A stretch of DNA of 27,652 nt from a virus, in the IMG/VR virus record IMGVR_UViG_3300017917_003435, positions 1-27,652 of that record. One strand, written 5' to 3'. The number at the start of each line of letters is the position of its first letter. Within the stretch, counting starts at the first letter, position 1. The notes beneath the pieces were generated by a model. It saw nothing but the letters and a program-made list of their open reading frames with translations. It was not told the DNA's origin and made no database searches. Shown piece after piece: positions 1-7,128 of the stretch. Position numbers and translations under genes: made by a program.

Positions 1-2
1 CC

Positions 3-155
3 TTAGTTGAGAATACCGTAAGAAAAGTTTTAGATGAAAAATTAAATCAAATCCTTACAGCTCACCAAACTCAAACAATGAATGAAAATTTAGTGTTAAA
101 AGTAGGTGACTCTGTTTTCAAAGGAAAAATTACTGGTGTTAATAAATCCAAATAA
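3..155 (+). CDS. C-terminal end of an unrecognised protein (5' truncated by window edge)
   Basis: An open frame runs in from the left edge and ends at TAA 153-155, giving the last 50 residues of a protein. The visible part is a helical, charged stretch followed by a short segment (VLKVGDSVFKGKITG) that looks like a small beta hairpin. No family is recognised. It reads in the same direction as the downstream glycosyltransferase, with about 50 AT-rich bases between. The function is unknown. The missing start lies outside the window. Confidence 0.6.
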   Translation, partial: LVENTVRKVLDEKLNQILTAHQTQTMNENLVLKVGDSVFKGKITGVNKSK

Positions 156-206
156 TTTCTTTTTTTGATATATTTTCCTTATATTATTAAGGTTAATATA
201 TTATAA

Positions 207-1430
207 ATGTCGAAAATCAAAATTTTAGCAATTCCATCAGATAAACACGGTGTGGGTAAATTCAGAATCATGGACCCATATAAGTTTATTGGTGAGAATT
301 ATGCAGATGAAGTCCATGTGGATATCACATATAATGCGGATAATAGAGATGAATACTTTTTAGATTACAATATCGTAGTATTCCATACTTTCATTCATCA
401 AACTACACATGACCACAATAAGGAAAGAATCAAGTGGTTACAATCTAAAGGTATTAAAGTTATTATGGATATTGATGACTTATGGTTTGTAGACCAAAGA
501 CACCCAATGTACCATACCGTAAAAATGTCTAAGATTGGTGAAATGAAAGTTGATTTACTTAAATCTGTTGATTACATCACAACTACAACACCTATTTTTG
601 CGCAAACAATTAAACAAAGATTAGGATTATCTAATGTGCTTGTTTTTCCTAATGCAGTAAATGAAAATGAACCGCAATTTAAAATTGAACCTAGCAAATC
701 AGAATTAACTAGATTTGGTTGGTTAGGCGGCTCTTCACATTTATATGATTTAGAGTTGATGCAAAATGGTATTTCATCTATTCACAACTCACACAAAAAT
801 AAAGTGCAATTTGTTCTTTGCGGTTTTGATTTAAGAGGTACAGTTACAGAAATTGACCCAAATACAAAACAACAAAAACAAAGACCAATTACACCAACTG
901 AAACAGTTTGGTATAAATATGAAAAGTTTTTCACAGATGATTACAAGGCATTGAGTGATGAATATAAAACATATTTAAATTTATTTACTGAGAAACCTGA
1001 ATTTAATGATGCAAATGAACCATATAGAAGAAGATGGACTAAGGACATCACAACTTATGCAACTAACTACAATACTTTTGATGTTTCATTAGCACCACTT
1101 GTTGAATCACAATTTAATGCTAATAAGTCACAATTAAAAGTTATTGAAGCTGGATTCCACAAGAAAGCAATTATCGCAAGTGAGGTAGAACCATTTACAT
1201 TAGATTTAATCTCTGCGGTTGATGAAGGTAAATTTAATGATAAAGGAAACGCATTACTTGTAGGAGCTAAGAAGAACCACAAAGATTGGGCAAAACATAT
1301 GAAACGTTTAATTGAAAATCCAAACTTAATAGAAGATTTAGGTAATCGTTTATATGAAACAGTTAAAGACAAATATTCATTAAAAAATGTTTGTCAAAAT
1401 AGAGTAGAATTTTTTAAATCAATAAAATAA
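207..1430 (+). CDS. Glycosyltransferase, GT-B fold (group 1/GT4-like)
   Basis: Predicted to transfer a sugar from a nucleotide-sugar donor; the acceptor is unknown. The 407 residues have the two-domain look of GT-B enzymes. The N-terminal half carries MDIDDLW at 87-93 and a TTTTPIFAQ strand-turn near 125-133, followed by VFPNAVN at 146-152. The C-terminal Rossmann half starts at RFGWLGGSSHLYDL (169-182) and has the donor-binding type segment NKSQLKVIEAGFHKKAI at 306-322. The ATG at 207 follows an A/T-rich leader without a Shine-Dalgarno sequence. Two further glycosyltransferases lie at 4193 and 5247, so the phage may decorate its virion, its DNA or the host surface. The fold is fairly sure and the substrate is not. 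Confidence 0.85.
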   Translation: MSKIKILAIPSDKHGVGKFRIMDPYKFIGENYADEVHVDITYNADNRDEYFLDYNIVVFHTFIHQTTHDHNKERIKWLQSKGIKVIMDIDDLWFVDQRHPMYHTVKMSKIGEMKVDLLKSVDYITTTTPIFAQTIKQRLGLSNVLVFPNAVNENEPQFKIEPSKSELTRFGWLGGSSHLYDLELMQNGISSIHNSHKNKVQFVLCGFDLRGTVTEIDPNTKQQKQRPITPTETVWYKYEKFFTDDYKALSDEYKTYLNLFTEKPEFNDANEPYRRRWTKDITTYATNYNTFDVSLAPLVESQFNANKSQLKVIEAGFHKKAIIASEVEPFTLDLISAVDEGKFNDKGNALLVGAKKNHKDWAKHMKRLIENPNLIEDLGNRLYETVKDKYSLKNVCQNRVEFFKSIK

Positions 1431-1437
1431 AACAAAC

Positions 1438-1674
1438 ATGTATTACTTAGTAACAATCGGTTATGAAACCGAACAAATGGACAGAGAAGGAAACCCACGT
1501 ATTAAAAAAGTTAAATACGTATTGCAAGCCGAATCAGTAGAAGAAGCAACTATTGTAGCTTCAAAATACAGAGCAGGTGACATTCGTTCAAGTGAAAGTA
1601 TCTCAATTGTGAAAATGCCAATTGAATGCGTAATTGACGAAAAAAACACACCTGAGTATTATAAAGGCAAGTAA
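1438..1674 (+). CDS. Small protein, possibly DUF4494-like
   Basis: A 78-residue protein starting 7 bases after the glycosyltransferase stop. It begins with a YLVTIGYETE strand, continues with KKVKYVLQAESVEEA, and ends with a strand IVKMPIECVI. This layout (strand, helix, strand around an ESVEEA turn) resembles the small DUF4494 proteins common in Bacteroidota and their phages, but that link is from memory of the pattern only. No catalytic residues stand out. It is probably co-transcribed with its neighbours. Its role is unknown. Confidence 0.7.
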   Translation: MYYLVTIGYETEQMDREGNPRIKKVKYVLQAESVEEATIVASKYRAGDIRSSESISIVKMPIECVIDEKNTPEYYKGK

Positions 1675-1693
1675 TTATTATTAAAACCAACAG

Positions 1694-1912
1694 ATGGACT
1701 TTTATAGCAAAGAAATTCAAATAATGAGACAATCACAAAGCAAACTTGCATTAGAGTACGTCGCATCTGTTGGTATTAAAATTACCGTAGAGGAATTACA
1801 AAGAATCACAGATTTATTTGTTGAATGTTGCCTCAGACCACAAGACGATGACTTAAAGAAAAGAATTAAAAGTCTTGATAAATGGATATCAGATAAAAAA
1901 CTTGAACAATGA
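1694..1912 (+). CDS. Small helical hypothetical protein
   Basis: A 72-residue, mostly helical protein with no recognised family. It has a two-helix look: KLALEYVASVGIKITVEELQ, then a C-terminal amphipathic stretch around KRIKSLDKWISDKK. A second in-frame ATG at 1724 (residue 11) could be the true start. The stop overlaps the next start by four bases (ATGA, 1909-1912), so translation is probably coupled to the dUTPase gene. The function is unknown. Confidence 0.65.
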   Translation: MDFYSKEIQIMRQSQSKLALEYVASVGIKITVEELQRITDLFVECCLRPQDDDLKKRIKSLDKWISDKKLEQ

Positions 1913-2535
1913 CAAAAGAAGAAGCAGAAGATTATATTAAAAAATTAGAAGCATTTGAAAAAAACATCAATAGTGAAGATGATGATGAAGAAATTGACTT
2001 GAACTTTTTAAGTGAATTAGATGATTTACTAAATAAGCTTAATAGTGAGATGATATCTTCAAAAGCTCAGAAGAAGGAGTATTCAAATGAAGATTTTGAC
2101 TTTCAATTTAAGGTAAATGTAAATGTGAAAAAGTTAAATGAAAATGCGGTAATACCTTCTTATTCTAAAGAGGGTGATGCGGGCATGGATTTAACTGCAG
2201 TGGATATGAATATCACTGAAGATTTTATTAGTTATAAAACAGGATTAGCATTTCAAATCCCTAAAAATTATGTTGGGTTATTATTCCCAAGAAGTAGTAA
2301 TAGCAAAAAGGATTTATTATTAACCAATTCTGTAGGTGTGATTGATAGCGGTTATAGAGGTGAAATAGAATTTAGATATAAAAGAACCGTTGCAGATTCA
2401 GCTAAAATATATGAAATTGGTGATAGAGTTGGTCAGATTATGATAATCCCTTACCCTCAAATAAAAATTATTGAAGTTGAAAATTTAGAAGAGTCAGAAA
2501 GGGGCGAAGATGGGTTTGGCTCAACAGGAAAATAG
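1909..2535 (+). CDS. dut: dUTP diphosphatase (trimeric dUTPase) with acidic N-terminal extension
   Basis: Hydrolyses dUTP to dUMP and pyrophosphate, keeping uracil out of phage DNA and feeding dTMP synthesis. All five trimeric-dUTPase motifs are visible: AGMDLTA (91-97), PRSSNSKK (127-134), NSVGVIDSGYRGEI (140-153, with the expected catalytic Asp146), GDRVGQIMI (171-179) and the P-loop-like C-terminal arm RGEDGFGSTGK (198-208). The catalytic domain starts near residue 68. The 65 or so residues before it are an acidic helical extension that ordinary dUTPases of about 140-150 residues lack. The start overlaps the upstream stop (ATGA). The enzymatic call is sure; the role of the extension is not known. 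Confidence 0.96.
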   Translation: MTKEEAEDYIKKLEAFEKNINSEDDDEEIDLNFLSELDDLLNKLNSEMISSKAQKKEYSNEDFDFQFKVNVNVKKLNENAVIPSYSKEGDAGMDLTAVDMNITEDFISYKTGLAFQIPKNYVGLLFPRSSNSKKDLLLTNSVGVIDSGYRGEIEFRYKRTVADSAKIYEIGDRVGQIMIIPYPQIKIIEVENLEESERGEDGFGSTGK

Positions 2536-2538
2536 ATA

Positions 2539-2546
2539 TATTTATA
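2539..2546 (+). promoter_or_regulatory. TATTTATA motif, candidate late promoter for phoH-like gene
   Basis: Exact TATTTATA on the coding strand, just after the dUTPase stop and 31 bases before the TTG start of the PhoH gene. The same octamer precedes eight other genes in this window in the same orientation. Its promoter function is inferred. Confidence 0.45.
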
Positions 2547-2577
2547 GGAAATAAACAGAACTTTTAAAACAAATATT

Positions 2578-3306
2578 TTGGCGTATAAAACAAAAACCAA
2601 AAGTACCCCACCACCCGTATTAGTAGAAGAGAAAAAAGTATCACATAAGGATAGGATTAGAAATATCATAAAACGTCCTAAAGAAAAGTTCTTAACAAAA
2701 AATCAGGAAGAATACTGGAAAATTCTTGAAGAAAACCAAATCACATTATGTTTCGGACCTGCAGGTGTAGGTAAATCATATATCGCAATGAAAAAGGCGG
2801 TAGATTTGCTATATGATGACAACAACAAATACGAAAAAATTATTATTGTAAGACCTGCGGTAGAAGCTGAAGAAAAACTAGGTTCATTACCCGGTGGTTT
2901 AGAAGAAAAATTAGACCCATACATTTATCCATCATATTATTTACTTAATAAAATCATTGGAAAAGAACCAAGAGAAATCTTAAAAGACAATGGTTATATT
3001 GAAGTTGCGGCCTTAGCTTACATGAGAGGTTGGAACGTGGATAATACCATCCTTGTGTTTGAAGAAGCACAGAATGCGACCCCTGCACAGATTAAGTTAT
3101 TATTAACTCGTATCGGTTTTAATTCCAAGTTTTTCATATCAGGAGACTTGGAACAATCCGATAAGTTTAAAGATAAAACAAAATCTGGTTTATACGACGC
3201 AAAGAAAAGATTAGAAGGGGTAAAAGGAATTGGTGTTTTTGAATTTGGTAATGAAGATATTGTACGTAATCCTATTATTGGTGAGATATTAAGAAGATAC
3301 GATTAG
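2578..3306 (+). CDS. phoH: PhoH-like P-loop ATPase
   Basis: PhoH-family ATPase, common in marine and large phages; its exact role (RNA metabolism or phosphate stress) is unsettled. The Walker A GPAGVGKS lies at 60-67 and the Walker B ILVFEEAQN at 158-166. The family's typical block after Walker B, ATPAQIKLLLTRIGFNSK through FFISGDLEQSD, spans about 167-195. The conserved RPAVEAEEKLGSLPG loop is at 92-106. The start appears to be TTG at 2578, because the first in-frame ATG (residue 71) falls after Walker A. A Thr/Pro/Lys-rich tail of about 40 residues precedes the ATPase core. The gene is preceded by a TATTTATA motif and is separate from the dUTPase unit by 42 bases. Confidence 0.94.
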   Translation: MAYKTKTKSTPPPVLVEEKKVSHKDRIRNIIKRPKEKFLTKNQEEYWKILEENQITLCFGPAGVGKSYIAMKKAVDLLYDDNNKYEKIIIVRPAVEAEEKLGSLPGGLEEKLDPYIYPSYYLLNKIIGKEPREILKDNGYIEVAALAYMRGWNVDNTILVFEEAQNATPAQIKLLLTRIGFNSKFFISGDLEQSDKFKDKTKSGLYDAKKRLEGVKGIGVFEFGNEDIVRNPIIGEILRRYD

Positions 3307-3343
3307 TATTGACTTATCTTAATTATCAAGTTATATTTCCAAT

Positions 3344-4000
3344 ATGGAAATATTCATTAGTATTGACGGTGTTTTAAGAAACACAATTCAAAAATTCGAT
3401 TATCATTACAACGACGCTTATTTAGATTCTGAATTAGAAGAAGGTAATACTTTCGTGTATAATATCGAAGGTAATGTACAAAACGACAATTTACTGAATT
3501 ATTATAAATTTCAATCAAAAGAGGAGTTTGATTATTTTACATTCATTGAATATCCAATTGAAATATTTGGTCATGCGGGTTTAAGTTATTCAACAACTTT
3601 TACTGACTTACATAAAGTCATGTTTGATAATCCACAACACACTTATACCTTAATTGGTTTAGATGAATTAGGTAAAGCAAAACCAGGTACATTATTCTTT
3701 TTATCAAAAAATGGTTTTTTAGGAAACAATATTAAATTCATAACAACAAACGATATTGAAAAAAATTGGGAATTATGTGATGTTTGGATTACCGATAACA
3801 AAACTATTTTAGATACAAAAAAAGAAAATAAAGTCGGCATAAAATTCAATACCACTTATAATCAATACTTTACTAATCAATTAGAAATAAGTAAATTAAC
3901 TGAAATAGAAACTATATGTCCAAATTTTATAACGCAGGAGAAGGCTACTACATTGATATCGAATCAATCACAGAAAAATGTAGAACAGGAAATACAATAA
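3344..4000 (+). CDS. HAD-like protein with degenerate first motif
   Basis: 218 residues. The N-terminus SIDGVLRN (6-13) resembles HAD motif I (DxDGVL), but the first, nucleophilic Asp is replaced by Ser6. A later LFFLSKNG (117-124) sits where motif II (Ser/Thr) would be, and CDVWITDN (145-152) looks like the acidic motif IV. This arrangement suggests a HAD fold that may have lost classical phosphatase activity. About the last 28 residues are encoded in DNA that also encodes the start of the next gene (85-base overlap). The family call is tentative and the role in infection unknown. Confidence 0.6.
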   Translation: MEIFISIDGVLRNTIQKFDYHYNDAYLDSELEEGNTFVYNIEGNVQNDNLLNYYKFQSKEEFDYFTFIEYPIEIFGHAGLSYSTTFTDLHKVMFDNPQHTYTLIGLDELGKAKPGTLFFLSKNGFLGNNIKFITTNDIEKNWELCDVWITDNKTILDTKKENKVGIKFNTTYNQYFTNQLEISKLTEIETICPNFITQEKATTLISNQSQKNVEQEIQ

Positions 4001-4200
4001 AAGAAGATGATGGTAGTGAAACTACTGAAGTAAACATTTTTAAATATGAAGTATTAAAAATGTGTATTGATAGAGTTTTAGGTGACTATGAAGAAGAAGA
4101 TGCTGAAATGCTAAAATTTGGAAATGGAAAAAGTTTATCATTCCAAATTGCTTTCAACACATTAATTAAAAATGAAATTATAATAGAAGACAATGAGTAA
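3916..4200 (+). CDS. Small acidic hypothetical protein overlapping the HAD-like gene
   Basis: 94 residues starting at ATG 3916, 85 bases inside the previous gene in another frame, and ending with an eight-base overlap into the next glycosyltransferase. It has the look of a real protein: an ordered N-terminus (FYNAGEGYYIDIESI), a central helix FKYEVLKMCIDRVL and a C-terminal SFQIAFNTLIKNEII helix. No family or catalytic motif is recognised. The tight overlaps on both sides argue for translational coupling inside an operon from 3344 to 6038. Confidence 0.65.
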   Translation: MSKFYNAGEGYYIDIESITEKCRTGNTIKEDDGSETTEVNIFKYEVLKMCIDRVLGDYEEEDAEMLKFGNGKSLSFQIAFNTLIKNEIIIEDNE

Positions 4201-5257
4201 TCAAGAAAATTTTGAAAAATTAGAATCGGCACTAGGTCGAATTGAAATGAAAGAAAATGTAATTTATTTTCTTACATATGACACAAAAAATAATGCTAGA
4301 GCAGCAATTAAGCACATATATGATATGGCGTATACATTAAAAGAAAATGGATATAACGCTAAATTATTAGTGGAAGATAGTACATATTCTGGCGCTGCAT
4401 GGTTGGGTGAAAAATATAAAGACTTAGAAACAGTAACAATCAAAGAAGATAAAATTGAAATCAAAATTGATGACGTTTTAGTTGTACCTGAATATTATTC
4501 TAATGTGTTACAACAATTATCAAATATCAGATGTACTAAAATTATGTTAGTACAACAAAAAGAATATATTTTTGAAACCTTAGCAATTGGTAGTAGATGG
4601 AGTGATTATGGATTTGATAGAGTAATCACCACAACCGAGGAAGCTAAAAAATATATTATGGATATTTTCCCTGAGAGTTTAGTATTCATAGTTCCACCAA
4701 TTATTGGTGATATTTTTACACCAACAGAAAAATCTACCAAACCATATATTGCAATTAGTGTTAGAGATAGAGTACAACATAGAAAATTCATTTCTGAATT
4801 TTATATCAAATTCCCACAATTAAGATGGATAACATTTAGAGATATGGTACAATTAGATTATGCTGATTTTGCAAGTAATCTAAAAGAATGTATGGTATCA
4901 TTATGGGTTGATGATGAATCAACGTTTGGTACATTCCCATTGGAATCGATGAAATGCGGTGTCCCTGTGGTGGGTAAAATCCCAAAAACAGAACCAGATT
5001 GGTTATCTGAAAATGGAATGTGGACATACGATGAAAATAAAATTGTAGAGATTTTAGGTACATATGTTTTAGCTTGGGTTGAAGGTGTTGAATTGACGGA
5101 TGAAGTTAAAGAAAAAATGAAAGAAACATTATTACCATATAGCGAGGAGATTACAAAAAATAACATTATTTCAATTTTTAATTCATTTAACAATAAAAGA
5201 ATTGAAACAATTAAAAAAGGTTTAGAATCATTAAAATTAAAAGAAAATGCAGAATAA
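4193..5257 (+). CDS. Glycosyltransferase, GT-B fold
   Basis: 354 residues, the second glycosyltransferase of the cluster. The C-terminal domain has the characteristic GT-B donor-site stretch FGTFPLESMKCGVPVVG (245-261), which in the family holds the Glu that contacts the nucleotide sugar. The N-terminal domain starts at about residue 22 (ENVIYFLTYD) and includes helix NNARAAIKHIYDMAYTLKEN; a DVLVVPEYYS segment (94-103) and ITTTEEAKKYI (145-155) follow. The start overlaps the previous stop and the end overlaps the next start (5247-5257), so the three genes are likely translated together. The substrate is unknown. Confidence 0.85.
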   Translation: MSNQENFEKLESALGRIEMKENVIYFLTYDTKNNARAAIKHIYDMAYTLKENGYNAKLLVEDSTYSGAAWLGEKYKDLETVTIKEDKIEIKIDDVLVVPEYYSNVLQQLSNIRCTKIMLVQQKEYIFETLAIGSRWSDYGFDRVITTTEEAKKYIMDIFPESLVFIVPPIIGDIFTPTEKSTKPYIAISVRDRVQHRKFISEFYIKFPQLRWITFRDMVQLDYADFASNLKECMVSLWVDDESTFGTFPLESMKCGVPVVGKIPKTEPDWLSENGMWTYDENKIVEILGTYVLAWVEGVELTDEVKEKMKETLLPYSEEITKNNIISIFNSFNNKRIETIKKGLESLKLKENAE

Positions 5258-6038
5258 AAATATTACAGTAATTTTACCATTACACAAAATTGACGAAGAT
5301 TATAACAAAATGTTATTCAACGCAGTTAAAAGCGTTGAGGATTTCCACAATGATGTTAAATTATTAATTGTTTGCCCAGATAATGTTAAGACAGAAGTTG
5401 ATAAAATCACATTAAGTGAAAAGTTAGAAATAAGTTATAACGTACACACAGGTGATACCGATTTCTGTTCACAAGTAAATCGTGGTATTCAAAATTGTGG
5501 AACTGAGTGGTTTACAATTCTAGAAGTCGATGATGAATTTAAACCAATTTGGTTAAAGTCTATGACTCAATATGTTGCTGAGAATCCTGAAGTTGATGTA
5601 TTCTTACCTATTGTTAAAGATATTAATGTAGAGGGAAAATTTATGAGCTTTACAAATGAATCAACTTGGGCTTATGGCTTTACAGAAAAACAAGGTTTTT
5701 TAGATAATGAAGTATTATTAGATTTCCAAAACTATCAAACAAGTGGTGGTTTATATAGAACACAAGTTTTAATTGACAATGGCTTATTAAAAGAGAATAT
5801 TAAGTTAACTTTTACTTATGAATTATTTTTACGTTTAACAAACAACAATGTTAAAATATTAACTGTACCAAGAATAGGATATGTTCATTTAAATTTCAGG
5901 GAAGATTCACTTTTCTGGCAATATAAGAACAATGAAGAGACAAAACTTTCGGAAAAAGAAGTTAATTTTTGGTTAGAAACCGCAAAAAAAGAATTTTTCT
6001 TCACCAATAAACGTGACGTAAATTATGTAGAAGCCTAA
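5247..6038 (+). CDS. Glycosyltransferase, GT-A fold (GT2-like)
   Basis: 263 residues. The first strand TVILPLHK (7-14) and the acidic metal/nucleotide motif LEVDDEF (92-98; DxD-like) fit family-2 glycosyltransferases. The segment TDFCSQVNRGIQ (71-82) matches the usual helix that precedes the DxD strand. No membrane segments are seen, so it is a soluble enzyme. It overlaps the GT-B gene upstream by 11 bases and is followed one base later by the late sigma gene. Together with the two GT-B enzymes it could build a short glycan on a virion protein or modified base. The acceptor cannot be told from the sequence. Confidence 0.83.
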   Translation: MQNKNITVILPLHKIDEDYNKMLFNAVKSVEDFHNDVKLLIVCPDNVKTEVDKITLSEKLEISYNVHTGDTDFCSQVNRGIQNCGTEWFTILEVDDEFKPIWLKSMTQYVAENPEVDVFLPIVKDINVEGKFMSFTNESTWAYGFTEKQGFLDNEVLLDFQNYQTSGGLYRTQVLIDNGLLKENIKLTFTYELFLRLTNNNVKILTVPRIGYVHLNFREDSLFWQYKNNEETKLSEKEVNFWLETAKKEFFFTNKRDVNYVEA

Positions 6039-6039
6039 G

Positions 6040-6738
6040 ATGCCAAGAAAAAGAACCCAAAAAATATATTTTGGGGAGGATCAAGAACAAGCGGTAGTAC
6101 GATACTTAGAATCTGAATCCGATGACGAACGTAACAAGATATTCAATGAATATTTAAGAGAACCCCTGATTATTATGGTGGAAAGTATTATCCGCCGATA
6201 CAAATTATATAGAAAAGATATGGAATTTGAAGAAATCCATACAGATACCATGTCTTTTCTAATAACCAAAATAAGCAAGTTTGACCATACAAAAAATACG
6301 AAAGCGTATTCATATTTTGGTACAATTTGCAAGAACTATTTGATGGGTGCAATCCAAAAGGATACCAAAGAGCAAAACCGCCAAATTTCTTATGATGATA
6401 TATCATCTGACCTTGAAGAGAACGAAAGTCATTCCTACGTCATAGATGAATTTGTAATTGACTATCGAGATGTTATTATCAAATTAACAATTGAATTAGA
6501 AGAATTTATTGAAAAACAAAATTTGAACGAAAACGAGCAAAAATTAGGCTATGCTCTATTAGAAATATTCGGAAATTTTGACAAGATATTCCAAGTAGGA
6601 GATGGTAATAAATTCAACAAAAACCTCATATTACTCTCATTAAGAGAAATGACCTCATTATCTACAAAAGAAATCAGAATCGCACTAAAAAGGTATAAAA
6701 GACTTTATGATGGGATTTTAGGTGGGTTTTTGGAATAA
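6040..6738 (+). CDS. 55: Late-transcription RNA polymerase sigma factor (T4 gp55-like)
   Basis: Directs host RNA polymerase to late promoters. The 232-residue protein carries a sigma region-2-like core, FDHTKNTKAYSYFGTICKNY at 81-100, preceded by the helical MEFEEIHTDTMSFLITKISK segment. The pattern (FD..k.tkaySYf.ti.kN.l) is that of diverged phage sigma factors. No clear region 4 is seen, which fits gp55-type late sigmas. The C-terminal part (about 145-232) is helical and ends in a hydrophobic YDGILGGFLE tail, reminiscent of the short sliding-clamp-binding tail of gp55, though this is only a suggestion. It lies one base after the GT2 gene. Its likely targets are the TATTTATA motifs in this window. 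Confidence 0.8.
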   Translation: MPRKRTQKIYFGEDQEQAVVRYLESESDDERNKIFNEYLREPLIIMVESIIRRYKLYRKDMEFEEIHTDTMSFLITKISKFDHTKNTKAYSYFGTICKNYLMGAIQKDTKEQNRQISYDDISSDLEENESHSYVIDEFVIDYRDVIIKLTIELEEFIEKQNLNENEQKLGYALLEIFGNFDKIFQVGDGNKFNKNLILLSLREMTSLSTKEIRIALKRYKRLYDGILGGFLE

Positions 6739-6741
6739 ATC

Positions 6742-6749
6742 TATTTATT
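6742..6749 (+). promoter_or_regulatory. TATTTATT, near match to the TATTTATA motif
   Basis: Seven of eight bases match the candidate late box. It sits 4 bases before the ATG of the gene at 6754, the same spacing seen at 12281 and 22359. Promoter function is inferred and weaker than for the exact copies. Confidence 0.3.
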
Positions 6750-6753
6750 AGAT

Positions 6754-7128
6754 ATGAGAGAGAGAAAAAACAATATTACACTAGACGTTGACTCTGCATT
6801 AGCTTTGATGCAAGAAATCTACAACGATGTTGTTGAAAACAGGAATACAGCTTCTATCATCATGAAAAAAATGTTAACATTTATGAAAGATGCTGAAGAT
6901 ATGAGTACAATTGGACCTGTTATTAAAGAACAACAAAAGGTACTAAACGACCTCACAGAAAAGAAAATCTCACTAGTTAAATTACAAAGTGCATTGTTAA
7001 AACAAACTACGAATGCTGGTGGTAAAGGTATGCCAATGGGTAAACTTGAACTATCAGAAGACGATAGAAAAATGCTTGAACAGCTAGTTAATGATGACGA
7101 TAACAAATCAGATAACTATTCATTATAA
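6754..7128 (+). CDS. Small helical protein (unassigned; possible small terminase or coactivator)
   Basis: 124 residues in two long helices (about 12-50 and 55-87) followed by a Gly-rich linker TNAGGKGMPMGK and a short acidic C-terminal helix. No family is recognised. The helical-hairpin-then-linker layout loosely recalls T4 gp16 (small terminase), and its place next to the late sigma would also suit a gp33-like coactivator. Neither idea has sequence support beyond shape and position. The stop overlaps the next ATG by one base (7128). Confidence 0.75.
   Translation: MRERKNNITLDVDSALALMQEIYNDVVENRNTASIIMKKMLTFMKDAEDMSTIGPVIKEQQKVLNDLTEKKISLVKLQSALLKQTTNAGGKGMPMGKLELSEDDRKMLEQLVNDDDNKSDNYSL

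Noticed and set aside
169-176. TATATTTT as a Bacteroidota -7 box for the 207 gene
   Set aside because: One mismatch to TAnnTTTG and no -33 element; not distinguishable from AT-rich background.
177-192. Hairpin CCTTA...TAAGG before the first glycosyltransferase
   Set aside because: Only five paired bases and no T-run after it; too weak to call a terminator.
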